57,980 bases of DNA from UBA877 sp034436335 (GCA_034436335.1 DAOTVO010000032.1:1-57980); one strand, 5' to 3'. Shown: positions 8,112-16,533, counted from the stretch's first letter. Made by a program: numbers and translations. The notes: a model not told the origin generated them from the letters alone.

Positions 8112-8572
8112 TTTTTCTCTTTGGCAGACCATAGGGAAAGAACGGCTGCGCCGATGTCGACCCGCGAAACAACCCCCACCAGTTTGCCGGTGGCATCCAC
8201 GACCGGCAGGTCGTATAAGTTATCTTGGAGCATGCGCGCATAGGCGCGCAGCAAGCCGCTGGTTTCTTCGATGGCCTGGATGGGTTTCATCAGCGTTGTC
8301 ACCGGCTGGAGCAGCAACTGGCGGCTGGGGCGGGTGGTCTCCACCGCGCCGAAGTCATGGACGAAATCCAAGTCTTGCACCAGGTGGACGAAATCGGGCA
8401 GTTCCAGCGTGAGCAGGTCGCCCATGCGGATGACGCCGACCGGTTTGCCGCTTTCATTCACCACCGGCAAGATGCCGACATGTTTTTCCACCATCAGCGC
8501 CGCGGCAGCCTCAATGGTGGTATGCAGCGGGATGGAGACCACCTTGCGTTTCATGCACGTGCCGACATTCAC
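8108..8572 (-). CDS. CBS-domain protein
   Basis: 154 residues from a GTG at 8572, chosen because GGAGG lies five bases upstream; an earlier in-frame ATG at 8665 would run over the likely promoter. Two CBS motifs are visible: CMKRKVVSIPLHTTIEAAAALM with GILPVVNESGKPVGVIRMGDLL (about residues 5-65), and LMKPIQAIEETSGL with NLYDLPVVDATGKLVGVVSRVDI (about 95-150). CBS pairs bind adenosine nucleotides and often gate transporters. As the first gene of an operon with an NhaD-like permease, a P-II-like protein and a Ca2+ exchanger, a sensor role for ion transport is a reasonable inference. Confidence 0.85.
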   Translation of the reverse strand: MNVGTCMKRKVVSIPLHTTIEAAAALMVEKHVGILPVVNESGKPVGVIRMGDLLTLELPDFVHLVQDLDFVHDFGAVETTRPSRQLLLQPVTTLMKPIQAIEETSGLLRAYARMLQDNLYDLPVVDATGKLVGVVSRVDIGAAVLSLWSAKEKK

Positions 8573-8611
8573 AACAGCCTCCGTTCTGTTGGCTTGAAAA
8601 GCCACTATGGT

Positions 8612-8639
8612 TTTATACCATGATTTTTCCCCAAAACAA
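8612..8639 (-). promoter_or_regulatory. Probable promoter of the CBS-permease operon (extended -10)
   Basis: On the minus strand TTGTTT is followed after 16 bases by TATAAA preceded by TGG, giving an extended -10 (TGnTATAAA). It lies about 40 bases before the GTG start and directly after the ACIII operon terminator. Confidence 0.5.
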
Positions 8640-8640
8640 G

Positions 8641-8666
8641 CGTGGAGCGAACGAATTCGCTCCACG
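8641..8666 (-). terminator. Terminator of the ACIII operon
   Basis: An 11-base perfect stem (8641-8651 with 8656-8666) and four-base loop, followed on the minus strand by CTTGTTTTGG. It sits 28 bases past the last gene of the ACIII operon. The T tract is short, so strength is uncertain. Confidence 0.65.
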
Positions 8667-8693
8667 CGGCAGGGAGGACCGTCAATTGTCTCG

Positions 8694-9350
8694 TCACGGA
8701 CCTGCGACCTGCTCCCCCAGCAAGACGATGGGGCCGCCGGGCGGGAAGGCTTCCGGCGGGCGTCCGAGCGGCATGGCGCGGGCGTTGCCGCTGGGCAGGT
8801 TCAGCACTTCGTTGAGCATGGCATTGGCCCACACGCCTCCGCCCAAGATGTCGTTGCCCTTCACGTCTGCCGAAACGCGGCGTGACCCGGCCACGATTCC
8901 CGCGTAACTGGAGAGGTCCATGTTGGCCGAGGCGGCGGCAATGTTGCTGTGATGACAGGTGATGCAGGCCGGCGCGCCCGCATACCAGAGATTCCCCTCG
9001 CTGAAGAGCACTTGCACATCGCTGAAGGTGGCCTGGCAGGCCGCGCCGTTGCTGTCGGTGAACTGGAATGGTTCGCTTTCGGGGTACCCGGCGTTGACCC
9101 ACGCCTCCAACACGCTCATCGCTTGCACGGCACACTTCGCGCCCGCCGATTCTCCGCCCGTCTGGGCGATGGGCATGGAGGCCGGGATGAGGGTCGGGAT
9201 GGGCGTGTGGATGATCTCTGGCAGGGCGGCCTGCGAGCAGTCGTTGTTGAAGCCGCAGGGGATGAAGTACAACCCGGCGATGAAGGCCAGGAAGAGCAGC
9301 GGCATTCCAAACAAAAGGACGAGCACCCAGAAGGTGAAATCACGTTTCAT
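8694..9350 (-). CDS. Membrane-anchored monoheme c-type cytochrome of the ACIII operon
   Basis: 218 residues. One hydrophobic anchor near the N-terminus (about residues 7-28, FWVLVLLFGMPLLFLAFIAG) is followed by a periplasmic domain with a single CxxCH heme site, ACITCHHS, at about residue 129. There are further cysteines (CGFNNDC, KCAVQ, ACQATF) that could form disulfides. I do not recognise a named family beyond c-type cytochrome. It is the last gene of the ACIII operon, separated from actE by a palindrome of about 27 bases, and could be an extra subunit or the electron carrier between ACIII and the oxidase. Start is supported by AGGAGGAAAT before ATG. Confidence 0.7.
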   Translation of the reverse strand: MKRDFTFWVLVLLFGMPLLFLAFIAGLYFIPCGFNNDCSQAALPEIIHTPIPTLIPASMPIAQTGGESAGAKCAVQAMSVLEAWVNAGYPESEPFQFTDSNGAACQATFSDVQVLFSEGNLWYAGAPACITCHHSNIAAASANMDLSSYAGIVAGSRRVSADVKGNDILGGGVWANAMLNEVLNLPSGNARAMPLGRPPEAFPPGGPIVLLGEQVAGP

Positions 9351-9360
9351 ATTTCCTCCT

Positions 9361-9387
9361 GTAGGTCGGATTTGTCAATCCGACCTA
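9361..9387. repeat. Palindrome GTAGGTCGGATT/AATCCGACCTAC at the actE stop
   Basis: A near-perfect inverted repeat with a 3-base centre. Its outer TAG provides the stop codon of actE (9385-9387), and its other end lies next to the ribosome binding site of the following cytochrome gene. A decayed copy is at 17580-17608, again at a stop codon. Confidence 0.8.
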
Positions 9388-9891
9388 CGGCTTGAGCGTT
9401 CGCAGGAAGTTGACCACGTCCCAGCGCTCGCGCACGCTCAGGTTCTCGTTCAGGGCGGGCATGCTGCCGGGGATGCCGTTGGAGATGGTCAGGAAAAGCG
9501 CCCCATCGCTCTTGTTCTGCACCACGTCCGAGGTCAGGTTGGCAGGCTTGCGCTTTTCGAGGAAAGCGGCCACCGGACCATCGCCCAGGCCGCCGGTCCC
9601 GTGACAGTGCGAGCAGTGGATGTTGAACAACTGCGCCCCGCGCGCCAACGAGACTTCGTCGGCTGCGATGGGGTTGACCGGCGCCCCCATGCCGGGGATG
9701 TAGGCCGCGCCCTCGATGGGGATGGATTGCGCCGGCACCGGCAGCGGATTTTCCATCGGCTTGTAGGATGGCTGAATCTCCATGAAGGAAATCCAATCAA
9801 TCTTGAGGATGTCGTAGGTGAAGAGGAGCAGCGCGCCCAGGGCGACCAGCGCGGCTGCGCCAATCAGGAGGAGACGGTTGGTCAGGCTCAT
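9385..9891 (-). CDS. actE: Alternative Complex III subunit ActE (monoheme cytochrome c)
   Basis: 168 residues from the ATG at 9891, which overlaps the actD stop as ATGA; the longer frame up to 9978 is inside actD. An N-terminal membrane anchor (SLTNRLLLIGAAALVALGAL) is followed by a cytochrome c domain with CSHCHG (heme attachment) and a methionine in NGIPGSMPALNENLS that is the likely sixth heme ligand. ActE is the monoheme subunit of the quinol-oxidising ACIII complex and faces the periplasm. Gene order actA-B1-B2-C-D-E matches known ACIII operons. Confidence 0.88.
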   Translation of the reverse strand: MSLTNRLLLIGAAALVALGALLLFTYDILKIDWISFMEIQPSYKPMENPLPVPAQSIPIEGAAYIPGMGAPVNPIAADEVSLARGAQLFNIHCSHCHGTGGLGDGPVAAFLEKRKPANLTSDVVQNKSDGALFLTISNGIPGSMPALNENLSVRERWDVVNFLRTLKP

Positions 9892-10412
9892 AGTCTCTGC
9901 GCCTCCGCAGGTTGAATCGATTCCGCACCGATGGCGGCGAGCGCCTGGCTGAATTTCTGCTGCTTTTCTGCCGGGCACTCGAACAAGACGGCGACCTTGC
10001 CGTCGCTGATTTCCGGCACGTATTGTTTGGGTGTGTAGGACGGGAAGCGGCTGTCGAGGAAGACGCCCAGGAAGGTGGCCGCCAGCATGCCCAGCATGGT
10101 CATCTCAAATAGGACGACGATGCTGGGCGCGCCGGGCAGGAGCGGCTGCCCGCCCACGTGGATGGGATACAGGTTCGGCGTCCCGAAGGCGAAGAAGGCT
10201 CCGAGGAGGAAGCCGCCCACCGCGCCGCCCAGCGCCAGGCGCGGCACGTTCGACCACTGACGCGGCCGTCCGAGCATCGCTTCGGTCACGGGAATGCCGG
10301 AGATGACGTTGATGTCGCCGTCCTCCAATCCAAGGCGGCGCAGTTCGTCCACCGCGTGGGCGGCGGGGTCAATATCCGCGAAGACGGCCAGGAGGGAGAT
10401 TTTTTCGCTCAT
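9888..10412 (-). CDS. actD: Alternative Complex III subunit ActD (DUF3341)
   Basis: 174 residues, matching the DUF3341 family. A soluble N-terminal part (LLAVFADIDPAAHAVDELRRLG) resembles a small ferredoxin-like fold, followed by two membrane helices (LALGGAVGGFLLGAFFAFG and VLFEMTMLGMLAATFLGVFL) and a short tail with YTPKQYVPEISDGKVAVLF. In the known complexes ActD packs against ActC and ActB and has no cofactor. It starts ten bases after actC and its stop overlaps the actE start, indicating one transcript. Confidence 0.9.
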   Translation of the reverse strand: MSEKISLLAVFADIDPAAHAVDELRRLGLEDGDINVISGIPVTEAMLGRPRQWSNVPRLALGGAVGGFLLGAFFAFGTPNLYPIHVGGQPLLPGAPSIVVLFEMTMLGMLAATFLGVFLDSRFPSYTPKQYVPEISDGKVAVLFECPAEKQQKFSQALAAIGAESIQPAEAQRL

Positions 10413-10421
10413 GTTGACCTC

Positions 10422-11846
10422 CTACTCCATATCCGCCACGCTGATGACGGTTTCCTTACCGACTTTGCGCAGCGTGTGCGCCAACTGGCCCTCCTGCACC
10501 TCCCAGACCGGCACCAGCGGGACGAGTTTGCTGGCTGCCATGTAGAGCAGGATGAAGAAAGCCAGCGTGCCGATGCCGAGCGGGATTTCCACCCCAGGGA
10601 CGTATTCGCGCCAGGTGAACGGCATGCGGTTGATGGTCAGCGAGACGGGTACGATGATGTAGCGTTCGAACCACATGGCTACGTTGACGCCCAGCCCGAT
10701 GGCAAAGATTGCCCATGGCGTGCGGCGCACTTTCTTGTTCCACAGCGTCAGCCAGGGGACGGCCACATTCAGGATAAGCATGGCGAACCACATCCAGCCG
10801 AGGGGACCCTCTTCGTGGAAATGAAGCAGAGCATCGGTGAATTTGTCCCCGCCGTACCACTGCACCATGAAGTCGTTGAAGAAGAAGTAGGCCCAGGCCA
10901 TCGAGATGATCAGCATCAGTTTGCCCAGGGCGTCAAAGACTTCTTCACGGATGAAATATTTCATGTTCTTCATCGTGCCGCGTACCACCACCAGCACCAT
11001 GGCCACTGCCGAGAGTCCCGATTGCAGCGCCCCGACGACAAAGTATGGCCCGAAGATGGTCGAGTTCCAGCCGGGGCGCATGGCGGCGGCGAAGTCCCAC
11101 GAGACGATGGTGTGGACGCTGAACATGACCGGCAGGATGGCAAAGGCAAAGATGTTCATCGCAATCCGCAGGTGCGCCCACTCGCCCTCGGTGCCGCGGA
11201 AGCCCAGCGACAGGATGCGGTAGAAGGTTTTGCGCCAGCCGGTGGAGCGGTCGCGCGCCATGGCCAGGTCGGGGATGAGCGGCAGGAACAGGTACATGGT
11301 GGAAGCCATCAGGTAGGTGTTGATGGCCAGGAAGTCCCACGAGAGCGGCGAGTGGAAGTTGGGCCACAACTGCCGTTCGTTGGGGTAGGGGAAGAGCCAG
11401 TAGGAGAGCCAGACGCGCCCCATGTGGAAGAAGATGCTCAGCCCAGCCTGCACCAGCCCGAAGGTGGTCATCAACTCGGCGGCGCGGGTGAACGGGCGGC
11501 GGTACTCGGCCTTGAAGACCCGCAGCAGGGCCGAGACGAACGTCCCGGCGTGGCTGATGCCGATCCAGAAGACGGTGTTGACCAGGAAAATCCCCCAATA
11601 CACAGGGGTGGTCACGCCTGCCACGCCCAACCCCTCGGCAATCATGTAGCCCCAGACGCCGAACAGGCAGGTGACTACGATGAAGGCCATGAGCGCGAAG
11701 ACGATGCGGAATTTCCAGGAAGTCGTCCGCATGGCCTCCATAATCATCGCGTTCATCTCGCCGCGCGGCTTGGGGTCGAGCATCAGGTGTTCGCGGCGCA
11801 GATGTTCCAGTTCGTGGTCGTGTTCGTGTGCGTATGTCTCGCTCAT
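10422..11846 (-). CDS. actC: Alternative Complex III subunit ActC (NrfD-like quinol-binding membrane subunit)
   Basis: 474 residues with about ten transmembrane helices of the NrfD/PsrC type. The pattern GIFLVNTVFWIGISHAGTFVSA, in which a histidine and acidic residues line a possible quinone site and proton path, is typical of ACIII. The ATG at 11846 is preferred over the GTG three bases earlier because GGGAGG is six bases upstream; it overlaps the actB2 stop. ActC receives electrons from quinol and passes them to the Fe-S chain of ActB. The second NrfD-like subunit (ActF) of many ACIII complexes is not encoded in this window. Confidence 0.92.
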   Translation of the reverse strand: MSETYAHEHDHELEHLRREHLMLDPKPRGEMNAMIMEAMRTTSWKFRIVFALMAFIVVTCLFGVWGYMIAEGLGVAGVTTPVYWGIFLVNTVFWIGISHAGTFVSALLRVFKAEYRRPFTRAAELMTTFGLVQAGLSIFFHMGRVWLSYWLFPYPNERQLWPNFHSPLSWDFLAINTYLMASTMYLFLPLIPDLAMARDRSTGWRKTFYRILSLGFRGTEGEWAHLRIAMNIFAFAILPVMFSVHTIVSWDFAAAMRPGWNSTIFGPYFVVGALQSGLSAVAMVLVVVRGTMKNMKYFIREEVFDALGKLMLIISMAWAYFFFNDFMVQWYGGDKFTDALLHFHEEGPLGWMWFAMLILNVAVPWLTLWNKKVRRTPWAIFAIGLGVNVAMWFERYIIVPVSLTINRMPFTWREYVPGVEIPLGIGTLAFFILLYMAASKLVPLVPVWEVQEGQLAHTLRKVGKETVISVADME

Positions 11847-12586
11847 CACGCGCCTCCCTTGAGATACGTCACGCGCGGCAAGGTGCCGAGTTCTTCGAGT
11901 AGTTTCACGCCGCGGCCGCTTTTGGCCTTCTTGCTGACCGCGCTTTCGGGGTCATCGAGACGCCCGAAAGTGAGCGCCTCGGCCGGGCAGGCCTGCAGGC
12001 AAGCGGGTTCCACCTCGCCGTCGTAGACCTCCCGCCCTTCGGCCTTGGCGCGGTCTTCGGCGCGCTTGATGCGCTGGACGCAGAAGGTGCATTTCTCCAT
12101 GATGCCGCGCCGCCGCACGGTCACATCCGGGTTGAGTTGATTCGGCAGCGGCTCGGGGCGTTCGTAATCGCGCCAATTGAAGGTGCGGGCCACGTAGGGG
12201 CAGTTGTTGGCGCAGTAGCGCGTCCCCACGCAACGGTTATAGACCTGGATGTTGAGTTGCTCGGCCTGGCTGTGCACCGAGGCGAAGACCGGGCAAACCG
12301 GTTCGCAGGGCGCCGCGCCGCACTGCTGGCACATCACCGGCTGGAAGGGCGTTGCCTTGACCTCCGGGAAAGTCCCTTCCCAGAAGCGCTCGATGCGAAT
12401 CCACTGCATCGCCCGTCCGTAGGCGGCGTCTTCTTCGCCCACAAAGGGGATGTTGTTTTCCATGGCGCAGGCGGTCACGCAGGCCTGGCAGCCGGTGCAC
12501 AGGTCTTGGTCCACCACCAGGCCCCACTTGCCTTTTTCTGCCTCGCTCCAATCGGCGCTGAATTCGGGGATTTTCTTCTCTGTCAT
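11846..12586 (-). CDS. actB2: Alternative Complex III ActB, iron-sulfur part (separate gene)
   Basis: 246 residues with four cysteine groups for Fe-S clusters: CTGCQACVTACAMEN (about residue 31), CQQCGAAPCEPVCPV (about 77), CVGTRYCANNCPY (about 108), and CTFC with CLQACPAEAL (about 157 and 187). This is the ferredoxin-like electron-wire subunit that in many ACIII complexes is fused to the C-terminus of ActB. Here it is a free-standing gene starting three bases after the stop of the molybdopterin-fold part. It carries electrons from the quinol site to the ActA hemes. The start ATG follows GAGGAG. Confidence 0.9.
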   Translation of the reverse strand: MTEKKIPEFSADWSEAEKGKWGLVVDQDLCTGCQACVTACAMENNIPFVGEEDAAYGRAMQWIRIERFWEGTFPEVKATPFQPVMCQQCGAAPCEPVCPVFASVHSQAEQLNIQVYNRCVGTRYCANNCPYVARTFNWRDYERPEPLPNQLNPDVTVRRRGIMEKCTFCVQRIKRAEDRAKAEGREVYDGEVEPACLQACPAEALTFGRLDDPESAVSKKAKSGRGVKLLEELGTLPRVTYLKGGA

Positions 12587-12589
12587 CGG

Positions 12590-14770
12590 TTACTCCTCAC
12601 CATAGACGCCTAAAACGCTTTCCTTGCGCGCCAGTTCTCGTTTCTTGCCGGTCTTTTCGATTTTGACCTTCACTCCGGCGAAGACCAGATCGCCCGCCGC
12701 GTTCGTCTGCGTACCCAGCAGCCGGGCGGGGTTGGACCCGCGGCCGGCCGCGTAGCGCCCCAGGGCTTCGTGCCCCTGCCCGAAGGGAATCGCCACCACG
12801 TCCGGCCGCAGACCCGGATACTGGTACACGGAGGCTTCGATTTCCCCGTAGGGCGAAACGATGCGTACCACGTCGTCATTGTGCAGGCCGAGTTCTTCGG
12901 CCACTTTGGGGTTGATTTCGACCCATGAGTTCCACATCACGGTCGTCATCGGGTCGGCAGTCTCCTGCAGCCAGGGGCGGTTGGCGCCCGTCCCGTCGCC
13001 CATCAGCGGGGAGGGATAAACGTGCAGGTGGAACTCGCCCTCGCCGTCGGTCTGCGCTTCGGGCAGGCGCAGGCTGCGGGTCAGGGACGAGGCGCCTGTC
13101 GGGGCGAGTAACGAGGCCTCTTTTGGCCACCAGCCGCCGAATTGCTGCCACTGCGCCCAGAAGGTGTTGATTTCGGGGGCGTTGAAATATCCGCCCTTCT
13201 CCGTCACCAACCCCAGCACGGCCTGCTGGAGGAATTCCACCTCGTCCTGGTAGGGCAGGGCAGCGGCCAGGTCTCCGCCGATGGCCTGGACGGCGGCCAG
13301 CAGGACATCTGCCGTGGCGCGGGTGTTGTAGAAGGGAACGACTACTGGCTGCGAACCGGAGAGCACAGGTCGGTCGGCGGCAGGGACGGCGAACTGGTAG
13401 CCCCACGATTCGAGGGGGGTGTGGTCGGGGAAGACGAAATCGGCCTGCGCGGCGGTCTCATCGGGGAAGGAGGCGAAGGAGATGACCAGCGGCACGTTTG
13501 CCAGCGCGGCGGCAAAGCCGAGCGCGGCGGGGAACTCGAAGAGCGGGTTGACGCCATGCACGAAGAGGACTTTGACCTTGCCCGCCGCCATCTTTTTGAC
13601 CAGCGCGGCGGCGTCGGCGAGCGTATTCGGCAGCCGGCTCTGCTCGGGCCAGACGGGCAGGCCGGGGGTCAGGAAGACGCCGCCGGGCTGTCCGGGGTTG
13701 CCCAGCAGGACGTTGAGACTCAGAATGGCCTGCGCCGTTTCGAGAGCGTTGCTTCCGGCCAGCGCTGCTCCACCGGGGATGACCAGCGGGCGCCTGGCGC
13801 GGACGAGTAAATCGGCCAGGTGCGCCAGCCTCTCCTCGCCGACGCCGGTTTGTGCGGCGATGGCGGGCACGTCCACATCGAGGAAGGCCTGCGGAATGAC
13901 GCCGCCCTTCGCTTCGGCGACGAGACGCCCCAGCGCCAGGGCGAGCAGGCCCTCACTGCCGGGGGTGGACGGAATCCACTCGTCGGCTTTGGAGGCGGTC
14001 TGCGAGAGCCGCGCCTCGAAGTGGACGAAGTAGCCGCGGCTGCTTTCGTCGCGGCGGCGCATGCGGGCGTAGCCGCGCGTGTAGGCCACCGGCGAGAGCC
14101 AGGTCTCGAGGAAATTGGCCCCGAAGGAGAAAACTAGGTCGGCATTGGCCAGGTCGAAGACCGGCAAACTGCGCTGACCGAAGACGCGCCCGGCGGCTTC
14201 GGCCAGGGTGTTGCGCGCCTCGAACATGCCAAACGCCCCGTAGCGGACGGGGGCGGGCGCGCCGATGGCAGCGGTGATGGCCGAGACCAGGTCGGCCAGG
14301 TGGTCGGGCGCCAGGCCGAGCAGGAAGGCAATCTCGCCGGGAGAGTTCTCTGTGAGGGCGTCTTTCACCACCGTCACGGCGTCGTCCCAGGTGAGCGTGG
14401 CGTAATTGCCGGAGCCGCGCCCGTTCTGGCGGACGGGATTCTGCACCCGGTCGGGGTTGTAGAGGCCCTGCAAGGCGGCCTGGGCGCGGGCGCAGGTCTT
14501 GCCCTGGCTGACGGGATGCAGTTTGTTGCCCTCCACCTTGATGGCGCGTCCCTGGTGGGTGCGGACGATGATTCCGCAGCCCGCCGGACATTCGCGGCAG
14601 GTGGTGGCATAGTAGGTGCTTTGGCCGTTGTAGGTGTATTCGGGCATCTGCGTGTACGGCTCGCGCACCACGTAGCGGGAGGCCGGTCCGCAGCCGGTCA
14701 GGACGGCGGTCGCTGCCGCCCCGGCTCCGGCCAGTTTGAGAAAGTCGCGTCGGGTGAGTTTATCGGTCAT
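12590..14770 (-). CDS. actB1: Alternative Complex III ActB, molybdopterin-oxidoreductase-fold part
   Basis: 726 residues from the ATG at 14770, which has AAGGA upstream and begins directly with a Tat signal, TRRDFLKLAGAGAAATAVL, followed by a lipobox-like TGCG. Longer frames upstream fall in a repeat. The body is a molybdopterin oxidoreductase fold (for example SFGANFLETWLSP and ANRPWLQETADPMT near the C-terminal dinucleotide-binding domain). ActB proteins are known to lack molybdenum. Near residue 52 it keeps CRECPAGCGI and later KTCARAQ, the spacing of an N-terminal 4Fe-4S cluster. It is periplasmic and pairs with actB2. Confidence 0.88.
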   Translation of the reverse strand: MTDKLTRRDFLKLAGAGAAATAVLTGCGPASRYVVREPYTQMPEYTYNGQSTYYATTCRECPAGCGIIVRTHQGRAIKVEGNKLHPVSQGKTCARAQAALQGLYNPDRVQNPVRQNGRGSGNYATLTWDDAVTVVKDALTENSPGEIAFLLGLAPDHLADLVSAITAAIGAPAPVRYGAFGMFEARNTLAEAAGRVFGQRSLPVFDLANADLVFSFGANFLETWLSPVAYTRGYARMRRRDESSRGYFVHFEARLSQTASKADEWIPSTPGSEGLLALALGRLVAEAKGGVIPQAFLDVDVPAIAAQTGVGEERLAHLADLLVRARRPLVIPGGAALAGSNALETAQAILSLNVLLGNPGQPGGVFLTPGLPVWPEQSRLPNTLADAAALVKKMAAGKVKVLFVHGVNPLFEFPAALGFAAALANVPLVISFASFPDETAAQADFVFPDHTPLESWGYQFAVPAADRPVLSGSQPVVVPFYNTRATADVLLAAVQAIGGDLAAALPYQDEVEFLQQAVLGLVTEKGGYFNAPEINTFWAQWQQFGGWWPKEASLLAPTGASSLTRSLRLPEAQTDGEGEFHLHVYPSPLMGDGTGANRPWLQETADPMTTVMWNSWVEINPKVAEELGLHNDDVVRIVSPYGEIEASVYQYPGLRPDVVAIPFGQGHEALGRYAAGRGSNPARLLGTQTNAAGDLVFAGVKVKIEKTGKKRELARKESVLGVYGEE

Positions 14771-14785
14771 AAAAATCCTTGAGTG

Positions 14786-14908
14786 TTGTGTCATTGCGGG
14801 GGCGTTCTTTTCCCGAAGCAATCTCCTCGTATGCCGGGAGACTGCTTGCCGAAGGCACGCTTCGCGCTGGGCGGCAGAACACCGCCTCGCCGTGACACTA
14901 GCGATGAC
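14786..14908. repeat. Long palindromic repeat between actA and actB1
   Basis: Outer arms GTCATTGCG and CGATGACATG enclose AAGCAATCTCC and GGGAGACTGCTT arms with loop CTCGTATGCC-like sequence. The element covers the whole gap and overlaps the last codons and stop of actA (14898-14900). Confidence 0.7.
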
Positions 14909-15476
14909 ATGTGGCGCAATCTGTCAGGCGCGTCAACTTTTCCTGGTCGGCCCCGGCCTTCTGACGGTGGCAGTCGAGGCACCAGCCCATGTTTTGGCGC
15001 GGGATGGGGCGCGGCGGCACGCTCATGCGGCTGATTTCGCCGTGACAGGTCTCGCAGTTGACCCCCGCGGCGATGTGCGGCCGGTGGTTGAAATAGACAA
15101 AATCCGGCTGGATGAAGACCGGCACCCAGGGGATGGGTTGACCGCTTTCGACGTAGGCAACCAGTTTTTGCTGTTCGGGCTTGGTATTGGGCATCTGTTG
15201 GTGGCAGCCCCAGCACTTGGCGCTGGTCGGCAGCCCGGCCGAGGCCTGTGTCCACGCGCCGGGGTGGCAGTAGAGGCATTGTATCCCCAGCCCGACGTGC
15301 ACCTGGTGATTGAACTGAATCGGCTGGGGCGGCGCCTGCTGCATGCGCCAGACGCCGTAGCCGGCGGCGGCAAATACCAGCAAAAAGAAGACTCCTATCC
15401 CGATCAGGAAGGCCGGTTTGCGCGCCAGCCCGCCGAGTCTTTCGAGCAGGTTCAATGCTTTGATGCGTTGCAACAT
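14898..15476 (-). CDS. actA: Alternative Complex III subunit ActA (pentaheme cytochrome c)
   Basis: 192 residues from the ATG at 15476, preceded by GAGGAG; the frame upstream of it is inside the diheme gene's end. An N-terminal membrane anchor (FLIGIGVFFLLVFAAAGYG) is followed by five CxxCH heme sites: CLYCHPG, CWGCHQQ, CETCHGE, CLDCHRQ and CATCHR, the last ending the protein one residue before the stop. Extra histidines such as FNHQVHVG and NHRPHIA are likely distal ligands of bis-His hemes. ActA collects electrons from ActB and passes them to ActE or a soluble carrier. Confidence 0.93.
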   Translation of the reverse strand: MLQRIKALNLLERLGGLARKPAFLIGIGVFFLLVFAAAGYGVWRMQQAPPQPIQFNHQVHVGLGIQCLYCHPGAWTQASAGLPTSAKCWGCHQQMPNTKPEQQKLVAYVESGQPIPWVPVFIQPDFVYFNHRPHIAAGVNCETCHGEISRMSVPPRPIPRQNMGWCLDCHRQKAGADQEKLTRLTDCATCHR

Positions 15477-15486
15477 GGAGACTCCT

Positions 15487-16449
15487 CTATTTCCGCCTGC
15501 GCAGGAGGGTGACGACGATGAAGCCAATGAGAACAAATCCGCCGATGAAAACAAGGGCATAACCGAGCGCGCCGAGGAACGACCCCAGACCGGTCAGCAG
15601 CCCGCTCCACCAGTTCGTGGCCGGACCTCCGACCTGCTGCGCCGGTTGGGCGCCTTGGGAGGCCGGGGCGGGGGGGACCTCTTCCAGGCCGGTGGGCAGG
15701 GTTTGAGCATAGGCGAGCACATCGCGCCCATCGGAGGGCAGCCAGCCTAATCGCGCGCCGACCGGCATCTCCGTCTCGGCTACGCCGAAGCGGGTACGAT
15801 GCAGGAAGCGCCAGGGGTCGCGGTAGGCGATCGTACCGAGGTACTCGTTCACGCCCTCGCTGCGGAAGACGATCTTCGTCCCGTCTTCGCCGTGACAGGA
15901 GGCGCAGACGCTTTCGTACAGGCGCCGGCCATGCTCTACATCCCCGCCGATGACTTTCAGCGAAACATAGTCAATGTACAAACTGTCGTCAATTAAGCCG
16001 TTTTTCAGAAAGGCGGCCAGTTGCCGCATGGAAGTTTCATCGAGATAGGCGGAGAAGTCGTGCGCTGGGTCGTTTTTCCCTTGCAGGTGGGCGACGATGT
16101 CGGCCTCGGTCATTTCCTGGGTCAGGAGCATCACGTCCGGGAAGCCGGTGTAGTGTGAGCCGGAGCCATACGCGCCGAGCGCGCCGCGGTAGTCCCAGCC
16201 GTGACATTCCACGCAGCGCCAGGTATCGGGTCCGGAGCGGGTGTTGGTGGACTGGCGCGACCAGATGGGCATGTCGCCGGGAGGGGCGTCCACGCCGAGG
16301 GCGGCAAACCAGTTGTCGTACAGAATGGCTCCCCGGATGACATCCTCCTGGGATGCTCCCCCCTCGGCCTGCGCGGCCGGGATGAGCGCCAGCGCAAGCC
16401 CGATCAAAATGAATAATAAAGGCACGCCAAAATTATTCCGCAGCCTCAT
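15487..16449 (-). CDS. Membrane-anchored diheme cytochrome c, first gene of the ACIII operon
   Basis: 320 residues from the second ATG of a close pair; GGAGG is nine bases before it but only three before the first (16455). A signal segment (FGVPLLFILIGLALALIPAAQA) precedes two cytochrome c domains, CVECHGWD at about residue 77 and CASCHGED at about 184, joined by an AAFLKNGLIDDSLYIDY region. A Pro/Ala/Gln-rich stretch leads to a C-terminal helix (ALGYALVFIGGFVLIGFIVVTLL) and RRRK tail. It may donate to or accept from ACIII. It lies upstream of actA on the same transcript, so an extra ACIII-associated cytochrome is the simplest reading. Confidence 0.8.
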   Translation of the reverse strand: MRLRNNFGVPLLFILIGLALALIPAAQAEGGASQEDVIRGAILYDNWFAALGVDAPPGDMPIWSRQSTNTRSGPDTWRCVECHGWDYRGALGAYGSGSHYTGFPDVMLLTQEMTEADIVAHLQGKNDPAHDFSAYLDETSMRQLAAFLKNGLIDDSLYIDYVSLKVIGGDVEHGRRLYESVCASCHGEDGTKIVFRSEGVNEYLGTIAYRDPWRFLHRTRFGVAETEMPVGARLGWLPSDGRDVLAYAQTLPTGLEEVPPAPASQGAQPAQQVGGPATNWWSGLLTGLGSFLGALGYALVFIGGFVLIGFIVVTLLRRRK

Positions 16450-16489
16450 ACGCATTCTCCTCCGCCAGGGGATCGTGACAGATGGCGAA

Positions 16490-16518
16490 ATTATACTTCA
16501 TTTACCTAAAATACCCAA
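16490..16518 (-). promoter_or_regulatory. Promoter of the ACIII operon
   Basis: Minus strand TTGGGT (16513-16518), 17-base spacer, perfect TATAAT (16490-16495), about 40 bases before the diheme cytochrome start. It is in the AT-rich centre of the divergent region. Confidence 0.65.
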
Positions 16519-16533
16519 ATCAATTGCTAGACG

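Noticed and set aside
10158..12026. 622-codon open frame antisense to actC/actB2
   Set aside because: Covers two well-identified ACIII genes and has no recognisable motif.
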